In this document: positions 25,501 through 37,500 of the stretch, one piece after another | Layout: every line of letters begins with the position of its first letter | Position numbering within the stretch: position 1 is the first letter of the stretch | Made by a program: the position numbers and the translations under genes | Assembly: GCA_036925085.1 (NCBI GenBank) | Contig: JAUPFP010000003.1 | Span: forward strand, 8,184,442-8,248,441 | Length of the DNA stretch: 64,000 nucleotides | DNA from: Brachycybe producta | Taxonomy: Eukaryota > Arthropoda > Diplopoda > Playtdesmida > Andrognathidae | Direction: 5' to 3' | Notes under the pieces: generated by a model | What the model was told of the DNA's origin: nothing | The model's input: only the letters and a program-made list of their open reading frames with translations | Databases searched by the model: none

Positions 25501-28500
25501 CAGCTGCAAACTCGAAGAGGAGTCTGCAGCAGTGATTCCCCCTAAAGATCTCTCTCCTGAGTCTTTCCATAGAGATTCAGGCCGTGTATCTGCTCCTATT
25601 GTGGCAGACGACGGTAGAATCCCTATGGTAACAGCAATGGAGGCGGCTAATGTTATGTTAGCCGCCAAGCCGCCGCTGTTAGCCATTCCGTTGGTGAAAT
25701 TAGCGGCTAAACGCCATCTTGTCGTTAAATTAAAAAAAAGACGGATGTTTGCCGCTATTTTTGTGAAAAAACGTGTATTTCACCGACGAAAAGGCAAAAA
25801 CTCAGGACAATTGGATGCGTCAAAACAAGAAGTAAGTCCCCAAAGGGGAATTTCCTTTTCCTGCCCTTTGGCAGTATTCTTTTATTGCTTTTGGGTGTGT
25901 CAAGCGGTCATTGACCGCTTGAACACGTGGTTTTGGTGGAGGCGTCACCGTGGCAATTTTGACGGTGATGCTACCACTGATGGGGCCGTGCATAACACGG
26001 TGTTTCGCCGCCCGAACGCCGTGGGACTTGGTGAGGACCAAGTTCTTCGGAGTTTGGACGGTGAAAGGGTGTTTTTGCATGGTTCTGTGGGTGAAACCAC
26101 CGTGGAGAACGGTTTCGACCATGATCCACGGTATTCTAACGGACGGAAAGTGGTTTTGCACGGTAGTGTTCCGTGTAAACCACGCCCCAAGCAACCTGTA
26201 TTGTCGGTGCCAGGTTTGGACGGTCCAAACACTTGTTTGGCCGATTCCGACCGTGCGAATCCCGTGAGGGACGGTTTTTACCGTGGGTCACGGGAAATGC
26301 ACGGTGGAAACGGGATTTCCTACGGTGATTTACCGTGGAAATCACCGCCCAAGTTACCGAACGGGAGATTACAGAATTTGGACCGACCAAAAATGTTTTT
26401 GGCCGGTTCCGACCATCCCCAACGGTAATTGCACGGTCCCGTTCGGTGCCTGCCTGGCCGGAAAGCATTTTTTCGCGGTTTTGGGCCGTGGAAAATGTTT
26501 CCTACCGTAATAGGTCAAATTTTTACCGTATTTTTTGATCTGTTTCAGGTAGCCACGACGGAGAAGGAAGAAACTGGCGGGGGTGGCAGCGGTTCCTCCT
26601 CCCTCAGCTCGCTGCATCCGGATGATGCAGAGCTGTTGGAGTCGGATGCCGCTTGCTCCCCGGATTCTTTGGGTCAGGCCATAGCTGACTTGGCCGACGG
26701 CGGACCTTTGGGTCTGCTATTGGTTGAGGACACTGTGGTGACCCAGCCGTCCCCTTCGGACCCCTCTATACTATGGGTCTGTTTGGGGACGGTTGACACC
26801 GCCTCCCACCGTGGGTTCTCCGAGGGCGACCATTAGGTTGGGAGCCATGGAGATCCCAGCGGTTGGTGAGCCGGTGCGGGCCAGCACGCCCGTCGAAGAG
26901 GTGGCCACCGGTTTGGCGGCTACCTCTTTGGCGAAGTGTGATCCTCCGGCGGACCAAGGCCGGCTAGAATTGGCTAGCCTGGCTGAGGGAAGCAGAGATG
27001 CCTCCTTGGGAGGAACTCTGGTCATAGACACGGAGGCGGAGATGGACACCATGGAAGATGATGTGGTGCCCGTCTCCAGGCGGTGGCGAGGCCAACGGAT
27101 CCTCTCTTCAGAGGACTCTTCGGAGTCTGAAGGGAGAGGATCAGGCTCCCTGGGTAAACGGTCTGTGACCGGATCCCAGGAGGGTACTCCAGCCCAGAAG
27201 GGCAGTCCAATTCCCGGCGAACCCTGTTGGGGAGACGGAAGCGGTCTGCCTAGAAAGGCAGGATGAAGCCGCAAAGTACCAGACGGCGTCAGGTGGTTTC
27301 CTGGCGTCCGACGGGAAACGCTACTTCGTTGGGGAGTACCCTACCCAGCAGTTCCGTAAGGACGGTTCAAAATCCAAGAAAAAGTCCGGAGCTGCTAGGT
27401 ACACTGCCAGAATGAAAGCCCTGGCGGAGAGGGAGGCACAGTTGGAGGACGAAGGCTGCCTTGGCGAAGTTTACGCCGGCAGTGGGTCTTCTCCCTGTGT
27501 CGCCAGCTCATCCTGAGGGAGCTGCTGGTGCTGCCTGGCCTGTTGGTCAGCCTCCGGTTTCGGGACCAACCGAAACGGAGGCTGGCTGTTCAAGCTGGCA
27601 GTCTGCAACTCCCAAGAGGGACCGAAGAGCGGAAAAGAAGGCCAATCAGCCTTCTCCTCCCGCTCCAAGGAAGAGCACTCACGCCAGTGGTGGTGGTGGT
27701 CAGGTACAGAAATGTCCCCGCCCCTTCACCCCACCTTTGGCCAGTAATCCGGTGGGAAAGAAGGCTAAGACCTCTCGTGGAGGTCCGGCCGGCTTTCCCA
27801 AAGGAAAGTGGAGCCAGGAGGACCGCTTGCGGTACCACCAGGCACAAGCGGCCAGATGTGCTGCCCTTGTCCTGCGGGACAAGAAGGCTGCACGCCGTCG
27901 GGAGTTTGAGCTCCAGGCCTCTCAGTTTCCGCCCCTGCGGGAAGCTGATGCCCGGAACCCGCTCAGTACAGGGGAACCTCCCGTCGGAGTTGGTGCCACT
28001 CCTATTGTGAGTGCCACCACGGCTGCTGGCCAACAGCGTATCGCCCAAAGGGGGGGTGGTACAAGCTGCCAAGGCACCTCACCAGGGTGCGGCAGTTAAA
28101 CCTGTCGGTGGCAAGGGTCAGCCGACCCTTGCCCCGGAAAAGAGAAATCTTCCCCGGGACGGAAAGGGACGCTTCGTGGCGACACGAGCATCCTCGACAG
28201 TCGGTTCGGCTACGGGAGCTAGTTCAAAGACTAGTACAGCTTCGGCTAGAACGTCTGCGACTAGTAAGTCCGGTCAATCGAAGGGGGCTAACCACCCTCC
28301 TAAGACTGACCGGCCCGGTAAGTCTGTGAGCTTCGGTGCGTCCAGCTCCCAGCCCGGTCAACCTTCTTCTCATGAGAAGAAAAAGAAAAAGAAGAAGAAA
28401 AAGAAGGGCAATAAGGCCCATCATGAGAAGAAGGGAGGTCCGAAAGCTTCCACCCGTGGGTCCCAGGGGACTGGTGGTGGTGGAAGTATCGGGACGAAGG

Positions 28501-31500
28501 AGGAGGAGTCCCGACACGGTGCGACCGTGTCGGCCGGGAGCCAACCGCACCATACCAGTCAGAGTACGACGGCGCAGATGGATGATAGGTCAATGCGAGA
28601 CGTTGTTCTCGGTATACCTTCATCCTCCCCGAAGGTGGTGGCGGGTACCGAACTTATCAGTCCGGTCGGTGGGAACTCTCCACCGGGTCAGCTCACCGTT
28701 ACCTAGCGGTGGGGGCAGCCCAGCGGGGAAAAATGACGTTCCCGCCAAACGTGGTCCCGTGCCTTCCGTAGGAAGGACACCCTTCTCTCCGGGTCCCGAT
28801 GACGGGGTCTTTGCGGCCCTAGGACCGGAAGAAAGAGCCAAGTCTCCTGAGCCCGAGGGCAAGGGTCGACGCTTTGGTGCAGAGCCTCCGTATTCAGAAG
28901 GAGAGGTCTTTCTGAATAACTGGCTTGGTCTGTGGCAGGACCAGCCGGGAATGGAGGGGTACCAATACCACGGATATTATCGTCTGGGGAGCCACTCCCA
29001 GTTCCGTGGACGCCGTCTTTGCCATTATTTGCCATGCGATATGTGCTGGCATTTGGCAGTACGGACTATCCGGTGTTGCTGGTCGTCAACCCGGTAAGGA
29101 GATGCTTTGCTGTTCTAGACGTGGTGGGGACAGGAGCTGGGCTCGTACGTATAGCCCAGCTTGCGGCCCCATACGTCCAGCGTCTCCTTGGCTGCGACTT
29201 AGAAGGAATGGTGGGAGAATATGTCACCCACCCTCTACGAGGTAGCGTGTCCGATCCCGCGGCCGCCCTCGTAGACCTTCTGACAAGTCGGACTCTTCGT
29301 CAGAGTCCGCAACTTGACACACTTGCCGTCGAAGCGTTTCGACAGCAAGAGGTGTTAAGACTCAGGGGGACTGTTTTTGATGTCGGTCTCGGGTGGAGAA
29401 ACACCCGGATGTGTTCGTGGTGGATACGTCGGTGGATGTCGGAGTGGATGGTGGCTCCGATGAATCCACCACCGAAAAAATCAGTCTGAAACTGAGTGGG
29501 GGTCATGGGCGCAATCCTTGCTGGCTCGACCGACCTGATTCCGAGGCGGATCAGGGAAGTTGAGAGGATTGTGACGACCCAGTTCTGCTCCTTTTGGGAG
29601 TAGAACTAAAATCCCATGTCGTCTGCTAGGCACTTGCAAATTAAGTGCCAGGCAGACGACAAAATGGCCAGCAAGGGTCCCTGTCCTCCCCCAGGTGGAG
29701 CAGCCTGGGGGTGATATATATGGCGGCGGCCATTGTATCTGGACAGTGGAATGAGAACCCTTGATGACTGTGGTTGTGTGTGTGCTCCATCAATATCAAC
29801 AGGTGGCCAAGATGGCCACCATTCATCTTTTCCTTTGTTGTGGTCTAGAGGTCAATGACCTCTTCTCCTAGCTGAATTAGCCAGGAGATTCATCAATTAA
29901 TTGCATCAATTCTCTTCATTATTAGTGAGTGTTTTTATTGTTATTCTTGTGAATAAATCTACGCATTATATTTTCACTCTCTACCACTGTGTCCGTGTCC
30001 TTATTATTATTGCATAATATTACTGGGGAAGTTACCGCGGGGAGGGTAAGGGTTCCGGTGTGGGGAAACGCCGTCACCATCACCGTCCTGGTTCGTCATG
30101 TTTTCCGGCATGTCGGCCGGTGCTTCGCGCGCGGTGCCACGGTAGGATTCATCGGGAATCTACCGTGGCCTCTTCGTCTTGTTCGGCGGTCTTTCGTCCG
30201 TCGACGTGCAGCGAGGGAGACGACCTCCATCCGGCGCTACCCGTGGATACGGACGGGTGCAAGAGGAGGGCTGGCCAGCGCTTCGACCCGTCCCAAGGAG
30301 GTCAAGCGACGGTAAGTTTGCGAAATTTACCGTGGGTATTGTAGCGACCAAGTCGGGTCGTTACACAATAGCCAGATCCAAGGTTGCGAAATACTTCGTG
30401 CCAGCAAACAAATTGAAAGCATCATCAATTCAAAATAATGGATACTGGTCCAGCTTCATCTAGGCATTCAGTTTCCAGAAGTCCACACAAAAATGAAAGC
30501 CAACATCCTTCTTGCACACAAGCAAGATAGGGCTTGTGCAAGATAATATGCAAAGGTTGGATTATGTGTGGTTCCAAATGACAGAAAAAACGCTCTGGAT
30601 CGTCTCAATGTGAAATAACTTAGGCTGAAATGATGTTTGAAAAAAAGTAAAAATAAAGATGACCCTCCTGGTCATAATGGTTGGATAAAATAACTAGATT
30701 TATTTAGAAACTTGATAACAATTCTGATAAAAAATTGCACATAAATTCGGCATAGATTCTGGATGTTAACGAGTGCTTAACATACAAAAATACAATCCCT
30801 TATATAAGAAAATCAGGCCAAAATTAACCTTCTGCTAAAGAGCCGTACATGGTTTTGGATTGAACATTTTATAAATTTAGACACATAGGACGAATCGAAG
30901 GATAGGTCCAGTGGCCTCAAACATGACCTCATTAGTTTTCATACCTAAGTGTGACTTTTAACCAAACAGAAAAAAATTAAAAAAAAACAATAGGATATCA
31001 GTCACACAGAATTAAGAACAAAAGGCCTGACTTAAAAGATCTAAAATAGTACAAAACACATAGATGCTTGCAATAATGGGTCACATATGTCCCAATATAG
31101 TGGTTAAGTAATTCTGACTTACTTTCTGAACAACTGTGCGATCAGATGATGATGCATCAAGTAAATAACTTTCATTAACAATCTATGAAATGAAAGAAAA
31201 ACAGTGTTTAGTACAGTATAAATAGATAAATTACCTAAAACTTATAAACTACACAATACAGTATCTTTCACATATATAGACGCACCCAGAAAATTGGTTA
31301 TATCTCGAGTTAAACTTGATGGATTCGCCTGAAATTTTCATCATAAACAGATCATCTTTTATTACAAACGTTCTGCTAGGCAGACTTTTTTTCTTTAAAA
31401 GGTAAAAATTAAAAAAAATTGGAAAATGACTGTTTCATAATTATTGATGTACTAATGAACTTTTCACTTTTATTAATTATTGTGACACAATAACATTCGG

Positions 31501-34500
31501 AACACAGCAGTAACTTTAAAATTTATAAGGTATATGACTGTCCTAATGTTTTAAAACTTAAAACATTCTTTTCTACAGATTTTAAACTAGATCTGCCCCA
31601 AAGCAGCTAAAATGGCACTTTTCAGTTTTGATATTGTTGTATAATCATGGCAATCTGCTTAATCATCACGTATGATGATGTCCCAAACGTTTTCTACAAA
31701 TATTTAAGTCCGGTGGACACGTCGACCATTCGAGAGTGGTGATATTTTGGTTCCGTAACCATTCCTTTGTTCGGTTATTGGTGGTAACTGGGGCATTTTT
31801 TTGCTAGAATACTAAGCTAATGCTATGGAATTGATGTTTTATGGCAGTAGATACCCTCATAACATTGTCTGATAATCACTGGTATTTGTTTTGGTTGAAA
31901 TAAAGGCAAAGCTCCTCATTCTAATGGCGCTAAACACGTCGCATATTGTGAGGCTCTCACCACCAGTGGAAAAAAATTAACCTCGATGATTCTAATGGTT
32001 TTTATTCTTTTCTTCATATTAGAAGGATGTGAGGAAAAAAACCACAATAATTTTCTAACAACATTTTGGCAGTAATAATATGGGAAACATTTAGTGCCTT
32101 TGGAACGAGCAGCTTAGTTTTTGAAAAGCAGGCTCAGCCTTTATTTCAACCAAAACAAATATCAGTGATTATCAGACAATGTTATGAGGGTATCTACTGC
32201 CATAAAACATCGATTCCATAGCATTAGTTTAGTATTCCAGCAAGAAAATGCCCTAGTTTCCGCCAATAACCTAATGAAGGAATGGTTATGGAACCAAAAT
32301 ATCACCACTCTTGAATGGCCGGCAGGTCCCCCGGACTTAAATCTTGTAGAAAATTTTGGGACATCATGGTACGTGATTATTAAGCAGATTGCCATGAATG
32401 ATTACACTACAATATCAAAGCGGAAAGTGCCATTTTAGCTGCTTTGGACAGAATTTCTGTAAATGTGTTTATAAATCTAGTTTAAAGTACGTAGAAAAGA
32501 ATGTTTTAAGTTCTAAAACATCAGGACAGTTATATACCTTATAAATTTTAATGTTACTGTTGTGTTCCGAATGTTATTGCGTCACAATAATTAATGAAAG
32601 TGAAAAGTTCATTAGTGCGTCTATAATTATGAAACGGTCATTTTCCAGTTTTAATTTTTTTAATTTTTACCTTTTAAAGAAAAAAATGTCTGCCTATCAG
32701 AACGTTTGTAATAAAAGATGATCTGTTTATGGTGAAAATTTCAGGCAAATCCATCAAGTATAACTTGAGATATAACCAATTTTCGGGGTGCGTCTATATA
32801 TGTGAAACACACTGTATAACCTGTTTCAAAGATTCTGGAACTGGATGAAGACAACTCCAATCAAGAATAAAACCATAGCATTCAGCATCGAATAACTGTC
32901 TAAGCAGCAATAATGGATTAGAAGTAAATAGTGTGTATACTAGTTGCCAGCTGCAATTGAAAAAGTCAGTAGTCCAAACAATGTCCCCATTTAGAATTTT
33001 ATCACAAACCTTCATAAATAAAAATAATATTTTTTTTTGAAAATTGAGCCAATATCCTATAGATGAATGGTATAATACTGACCTTACTGTAAAGCCTAAT
33101 CTTTTGCATGTAACCCTTTAATTCAATGCTTGTACTTTGGTCAAGACCTCGATGAGACAAGCAAACATCAAATGCAGCCAAAGCACCACATGCAGGCCAA
33201 TCCCAAAAATGTTCCAGAACAAGTTTGGATCGAAGAGTGATATCATGTATCCGTGAAACAAACAACCATGGTAATAAAACTCCATTCCTTTGATGATCCA
33301 TGATTAAATGGGAGAGGACTAAATCCCTCAGTAACTTGATCATGTCCCATAAGGTAGGTGACCGACATTCCCAGGATTCCAAATACTCCAGAGCCTTAAT
33401 CCAGTTCTCTTCAGCATACCACTTTTCAAATTTTGTTCGAAGAATTTCTGAAGATGTGCAAACAGATAAAGCATATGACACATTTTGGCTATCGCCACTG
33501 GCACCACGATATTCAAATATTCGGTGAAGAACTGGATGAAGGACGATGGCATAATCAATGCGTTCGCCATCCATTGTTACAGTTTCTGCACAACCAAGAG
33601 CTTGAACGAGTACTGCAGCTAATGTGCATCGGCCCTCTATAAACTTCAAATGACGGTATTGCATTTTGCAAAGCCTTTGTGATGTTGGCTCCTGCAGATT
33701 TGTTTTATTTAAAGCCAGAACTTCTTGATCTTCATTGGTCTCCCTTAGAGACAATAACTGGCTCCCGCCCATGTATGTGGATGCTATGGCTGGACAATAC
33801 TGTTTTACAATCACTTGAACCAAATCGAGACCTAGCTGCTTAGCGAAATTTTCCAATTTAGAAGAAATGGAGTCGTCAAATAATAAACGCTCCAAAATTG
33901 TTAATGGTGACTTAAGGAAAACCGAGAAATAGCTGGTGCGCTCTGTCTGAGCGAACTCTGAAGGAAATTCAGGTAAAATTGCTGACAACCTCTTGGAATA
34001 GTCATATAATGTAATTAGATATGCTGGCGTTGGGCTCAAATCGTTACTAGAAAGCCTTTCTTGTGGTACAGAGATGTATCCTTTTTCATCCCAAAAACCA
34101 TACATAGCTGCAGTACATTGCTGAAGTTTACAAAACTGAACGTGGATAGGATGCTTCGAAGGACGCGTTGATTTAGACTCAGAAGCTTGAACTGTGGTTG
34201 TGTGTGAAGTTGTTTGCAAAATGGTAGCAATGTCCCAATGCTCCTCAGAACCGATTTTTTCAGACAGAAAGCTCTGTTTGAGTCGGTGAATTATTGAAGC
34301 AAGATTATGCCACTTTTCTGACACTTTCTTATGGTCTTTGCTTGATAACGGCCACATGCCACTCAGAAGTCGGTCACGGATGGCTCCTCTTGATTGCCAT
34401 ACATATTTTAACATAATGTTCTCCTGGGTATCCTGCTGCAATATGGTTTCCGAAGATTCAAATAACAAAATATTTTCCAGGAATCCTAGAATGCCTCTTG

Positions 34501-37500
34501 TGTGCGCAGCTGACTTTATACGAAGTCCAGTAGCTCTTGTAAATGCCTGACAAATGCCTCTTGAAAGTGTTGAATAAGATGCTTCCAGGAGGTTTCGACA
34601 TGCAGGAATTCGTTTACAAGCTACAACTGCTAGGTCACCCCTGATAAGTCCTCGCCAATCGATCGGACATGGTAACCACTGATTCATAATTCCGGGCTCA
34701 TTAAGTTCAGCAAAACATGGAATCTTATGTGAAGCAAGAAGTTCGTCAGCGATCAAGGTCTCTGCAGCATCCGCTCCAGCACGCGCTGCTTCTATGATGC
34801 AATCCCAGTGTGAGTGACGTTGTTCAGATAGCATCCTAATCGGCGAGTTATCTTTCCTCATACACTTTTGTTGGTAAAGCAACGGTGCTGATGTTCTCGA
34901 AAAACGACGAATAGCCTCCTCATAAAGCGTAGCAAATTCCACTTCAATTGCTTTCTCGGATGATTCTAGCCCAAACATTTTCACCACCTGTTCTGCTTTT
35001 ACCAAGTTATTCTGTTGCAAACATATATTAAGCAAGGTATCATGCTGCGAAAGCATCTTCGGTATGATTTGATTCGATTCATTGCGTATCGGCGTTTTGA
35101 GCAGAATGGAGTGACTAGGTGTATCTGATTGGTATTTTAATCGTTTTTTATTTTCTATTCCGTCTTCAGAATCTTCGTCTTCCTCTACAAAGTTATAGAA
35201 CCTAAAAGTCATGTTGGTTTTCAACTGAAATAAAAACTCTCGGGCTTCCCAGGGAGCGACGCCAACTTCTTTAGACATGGAGTCATCAGTGGTTAATTGC
35301 AGGCGCCAGATTGCCTCGCTTACATACTGAGACAAACGTGCTGCACGTTGTGATGCCATCTTACGAGGAACAGAACATGAAACAAACAATGATTCGTCTT
35401 TCTCACCCAAATCGACTTCAAAGTAGCTATCAATAGAAAATGTTGTGGCTAAAACGCAATGCTGGAGACAATCTAGTATGTCTCGAACTATACTGTCTCT
35501 AAGCAGAAATCCAACTTGAAGTGGACGGCTACTTATAGAACTTTCCGTGCTAAGAGAACCCGCGTTTTCAGAACTAAAGGGGTACTGATGTAACATTTCT
35601 TGTAATCCTGACTTGACCTTATTTTTTTTGCTACGACTGTGTCGACGGTCGTCGCTCGTAGTAGCTGATTCTGGAGAAAGACAAAGGGATGTGTCCCAAT
35701 CAATGACCGGTTCATTTTTATGTTTGAATTTGGTTAATTTGTTCCCATCATGTTCGACCTCATCGTCGTCAGTGTTCGAAGAGGTGGAAGGGGGACCTTG
35801 TTTGCATCCTGCTCTAATGTTCAAATGCGTAAGAAACAAGAGAGAGAAGGCGTTTTCAAGTACTTCAATTCGGAAACATGGAGGATGTAGATCACTGATG
35901 CCATCACGAATTCTTCTAAGTGGATCTGTCACATTATCCATGTAGTAAACTTCAATTTCTTCATAATTTATAGAGGTTGCTTTCTTTGTTCCACTTCCAT
36001 ATTCTTCAGATGATTTCCTCTGTCGACTCTGATACCCTAATAACAAATAGTGTTAAAAAACAGAAGTTATTGAAAGTGCTAGGATAGCTCGAACAAACAT
36101 TATACAATAATATGGCTCATGTATGTGTATTTGGTATATTATTATAGTTCAGATACGTCATTTTTCTTTGTTCAGTTTATACTATTTTCTCAGATAAACG
36201 TAGGCATATACATATGAGCATATGTTTGAGTACATATTTTAAATTTCCTAAGCAGTTTCTTTACTTAATACATGTATATAAATTAAGAAAAACTATGAAA
36301 AAGCCAGTTGATTGAATTATCAAAGGAAGAATAAAAATAAATTAGAAGTGGTTTAGAAACTAGAAAATAATGAATCATATAAGGGGATTTTCTTTTTCAG
36401 AACTTTTTAAAATAAAGTTATGTCAAAAAATGTTAATTTTTATTATATACTTCAAATTAGAAGCATACACTTGCAATAAAGGTATATAAAAATGTGAATG
36501 TGAACTTGTTTCCGTTTTCTTGATTTGCTGATCAGTGGGGATTCCTCGTTTATTGGGATAAAAAACCTTTATGGTAAAATGGTACTTTGTAAAAAAAAAA
36601 TAGAGTAAGGAATTATCCACACATAAAAATTTCAATGTACGATATTAGTAATTTACTTGCATGGCCTTTTACCAAATTATTTATTTCTTAATGACTATAA
36701 TTACAAGGAATAATCTGTCAATCATACCCAAACATAGTTATTTTTCAGTGCCACATTTAACATATAATAAATAGGTTAAAGGTGGCACTGAAAAATAACC
36801 AGGGAAAGACCTGGGCAACTGCCCCCCCCCAAACAATTCAATTTTTGATACCTCTCAAAAAGGGCTTGTGCTGCGGTTACCATGGCCTTAAACCAGTACT
36901 GAGAGTCTTAGGGGTCATTCATGTGAAACTCAGCTAAATCTTATAGTTGATGCCCTGTAGAATCACAATCAACCATAGTCAACTCGAGAGCGTCGAGTCA
37001 ACTCGAATGTGGCAGGGAATAATTCCCAATCATAAGTGGCTATTTAGACAAGGATTAGACATCAGTGCCAAATTGAAATCGTACTATAACAGAAGTATGT
37101 GCTGGTAGAAAATTCCATAGTTAAAATTCATTTGGAAAGAAAGATCACAAATATTCATCAGTTCTAGCTATTATTTCTTAACTAAGCATTCGTGTCTACT
37201 TATATGAATATACATGTATACTGGGCCAGTATGAATTTTTTAATGGTTTGTACTGATTTCTTATTGGTCAAACTGGAACTATAACGGTCTTTATTGGGAT
37301 GCATAATGGCCGTACTGGTGAATGTCAGTATGACCAGTAAGAAACATAGTGATATTTGATGGTTGTCACCAGTATAATATTTAAACCAGTAGGACCAGTA
37401 AGAAACATGGTGGTCCTTGATGGTTGTCACCAGAATATTTAAAACCAGTAGGACCAGTAAGAAAAATAGTGGTCCTTGATTTTTGTCACCAGTATAATAT

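Larger units (their letters stand above)
17326..30365 (+). mobile_element. Element A: 13.0-kb Ty3/Gypsy element with ORF3
   Basis: Complete LTR-to-LTR copy with target duplicate CAAT (17322-17325 and 30366-30369), inserted into the older fragment F. Parts: 5' LTR; TGGTGGAGGCGCC-type primer site; stem-loop leader; gag; pol in the order protease, RT, RNase H, integrase; linker; ORF3 region; 3' LTR. The two LTRs differ at about nine bases and one short indel in 793, roughly 1.1 per cent, so the insertion is fairly recent. Gag is open; pol and ORF3 together carry about four to six breaks. It lies antisense to ZFYVE26 inside intron 6. Elements C (close) and B (more distant) are relatives. Confidence 0.93.

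Noticed and set aside
26549-29490. ORF3 as a retroviral envelope
   Set aside because: No signal peptide, membrane helix, furin-like site or cysteine pattern is visible in A, B or D.
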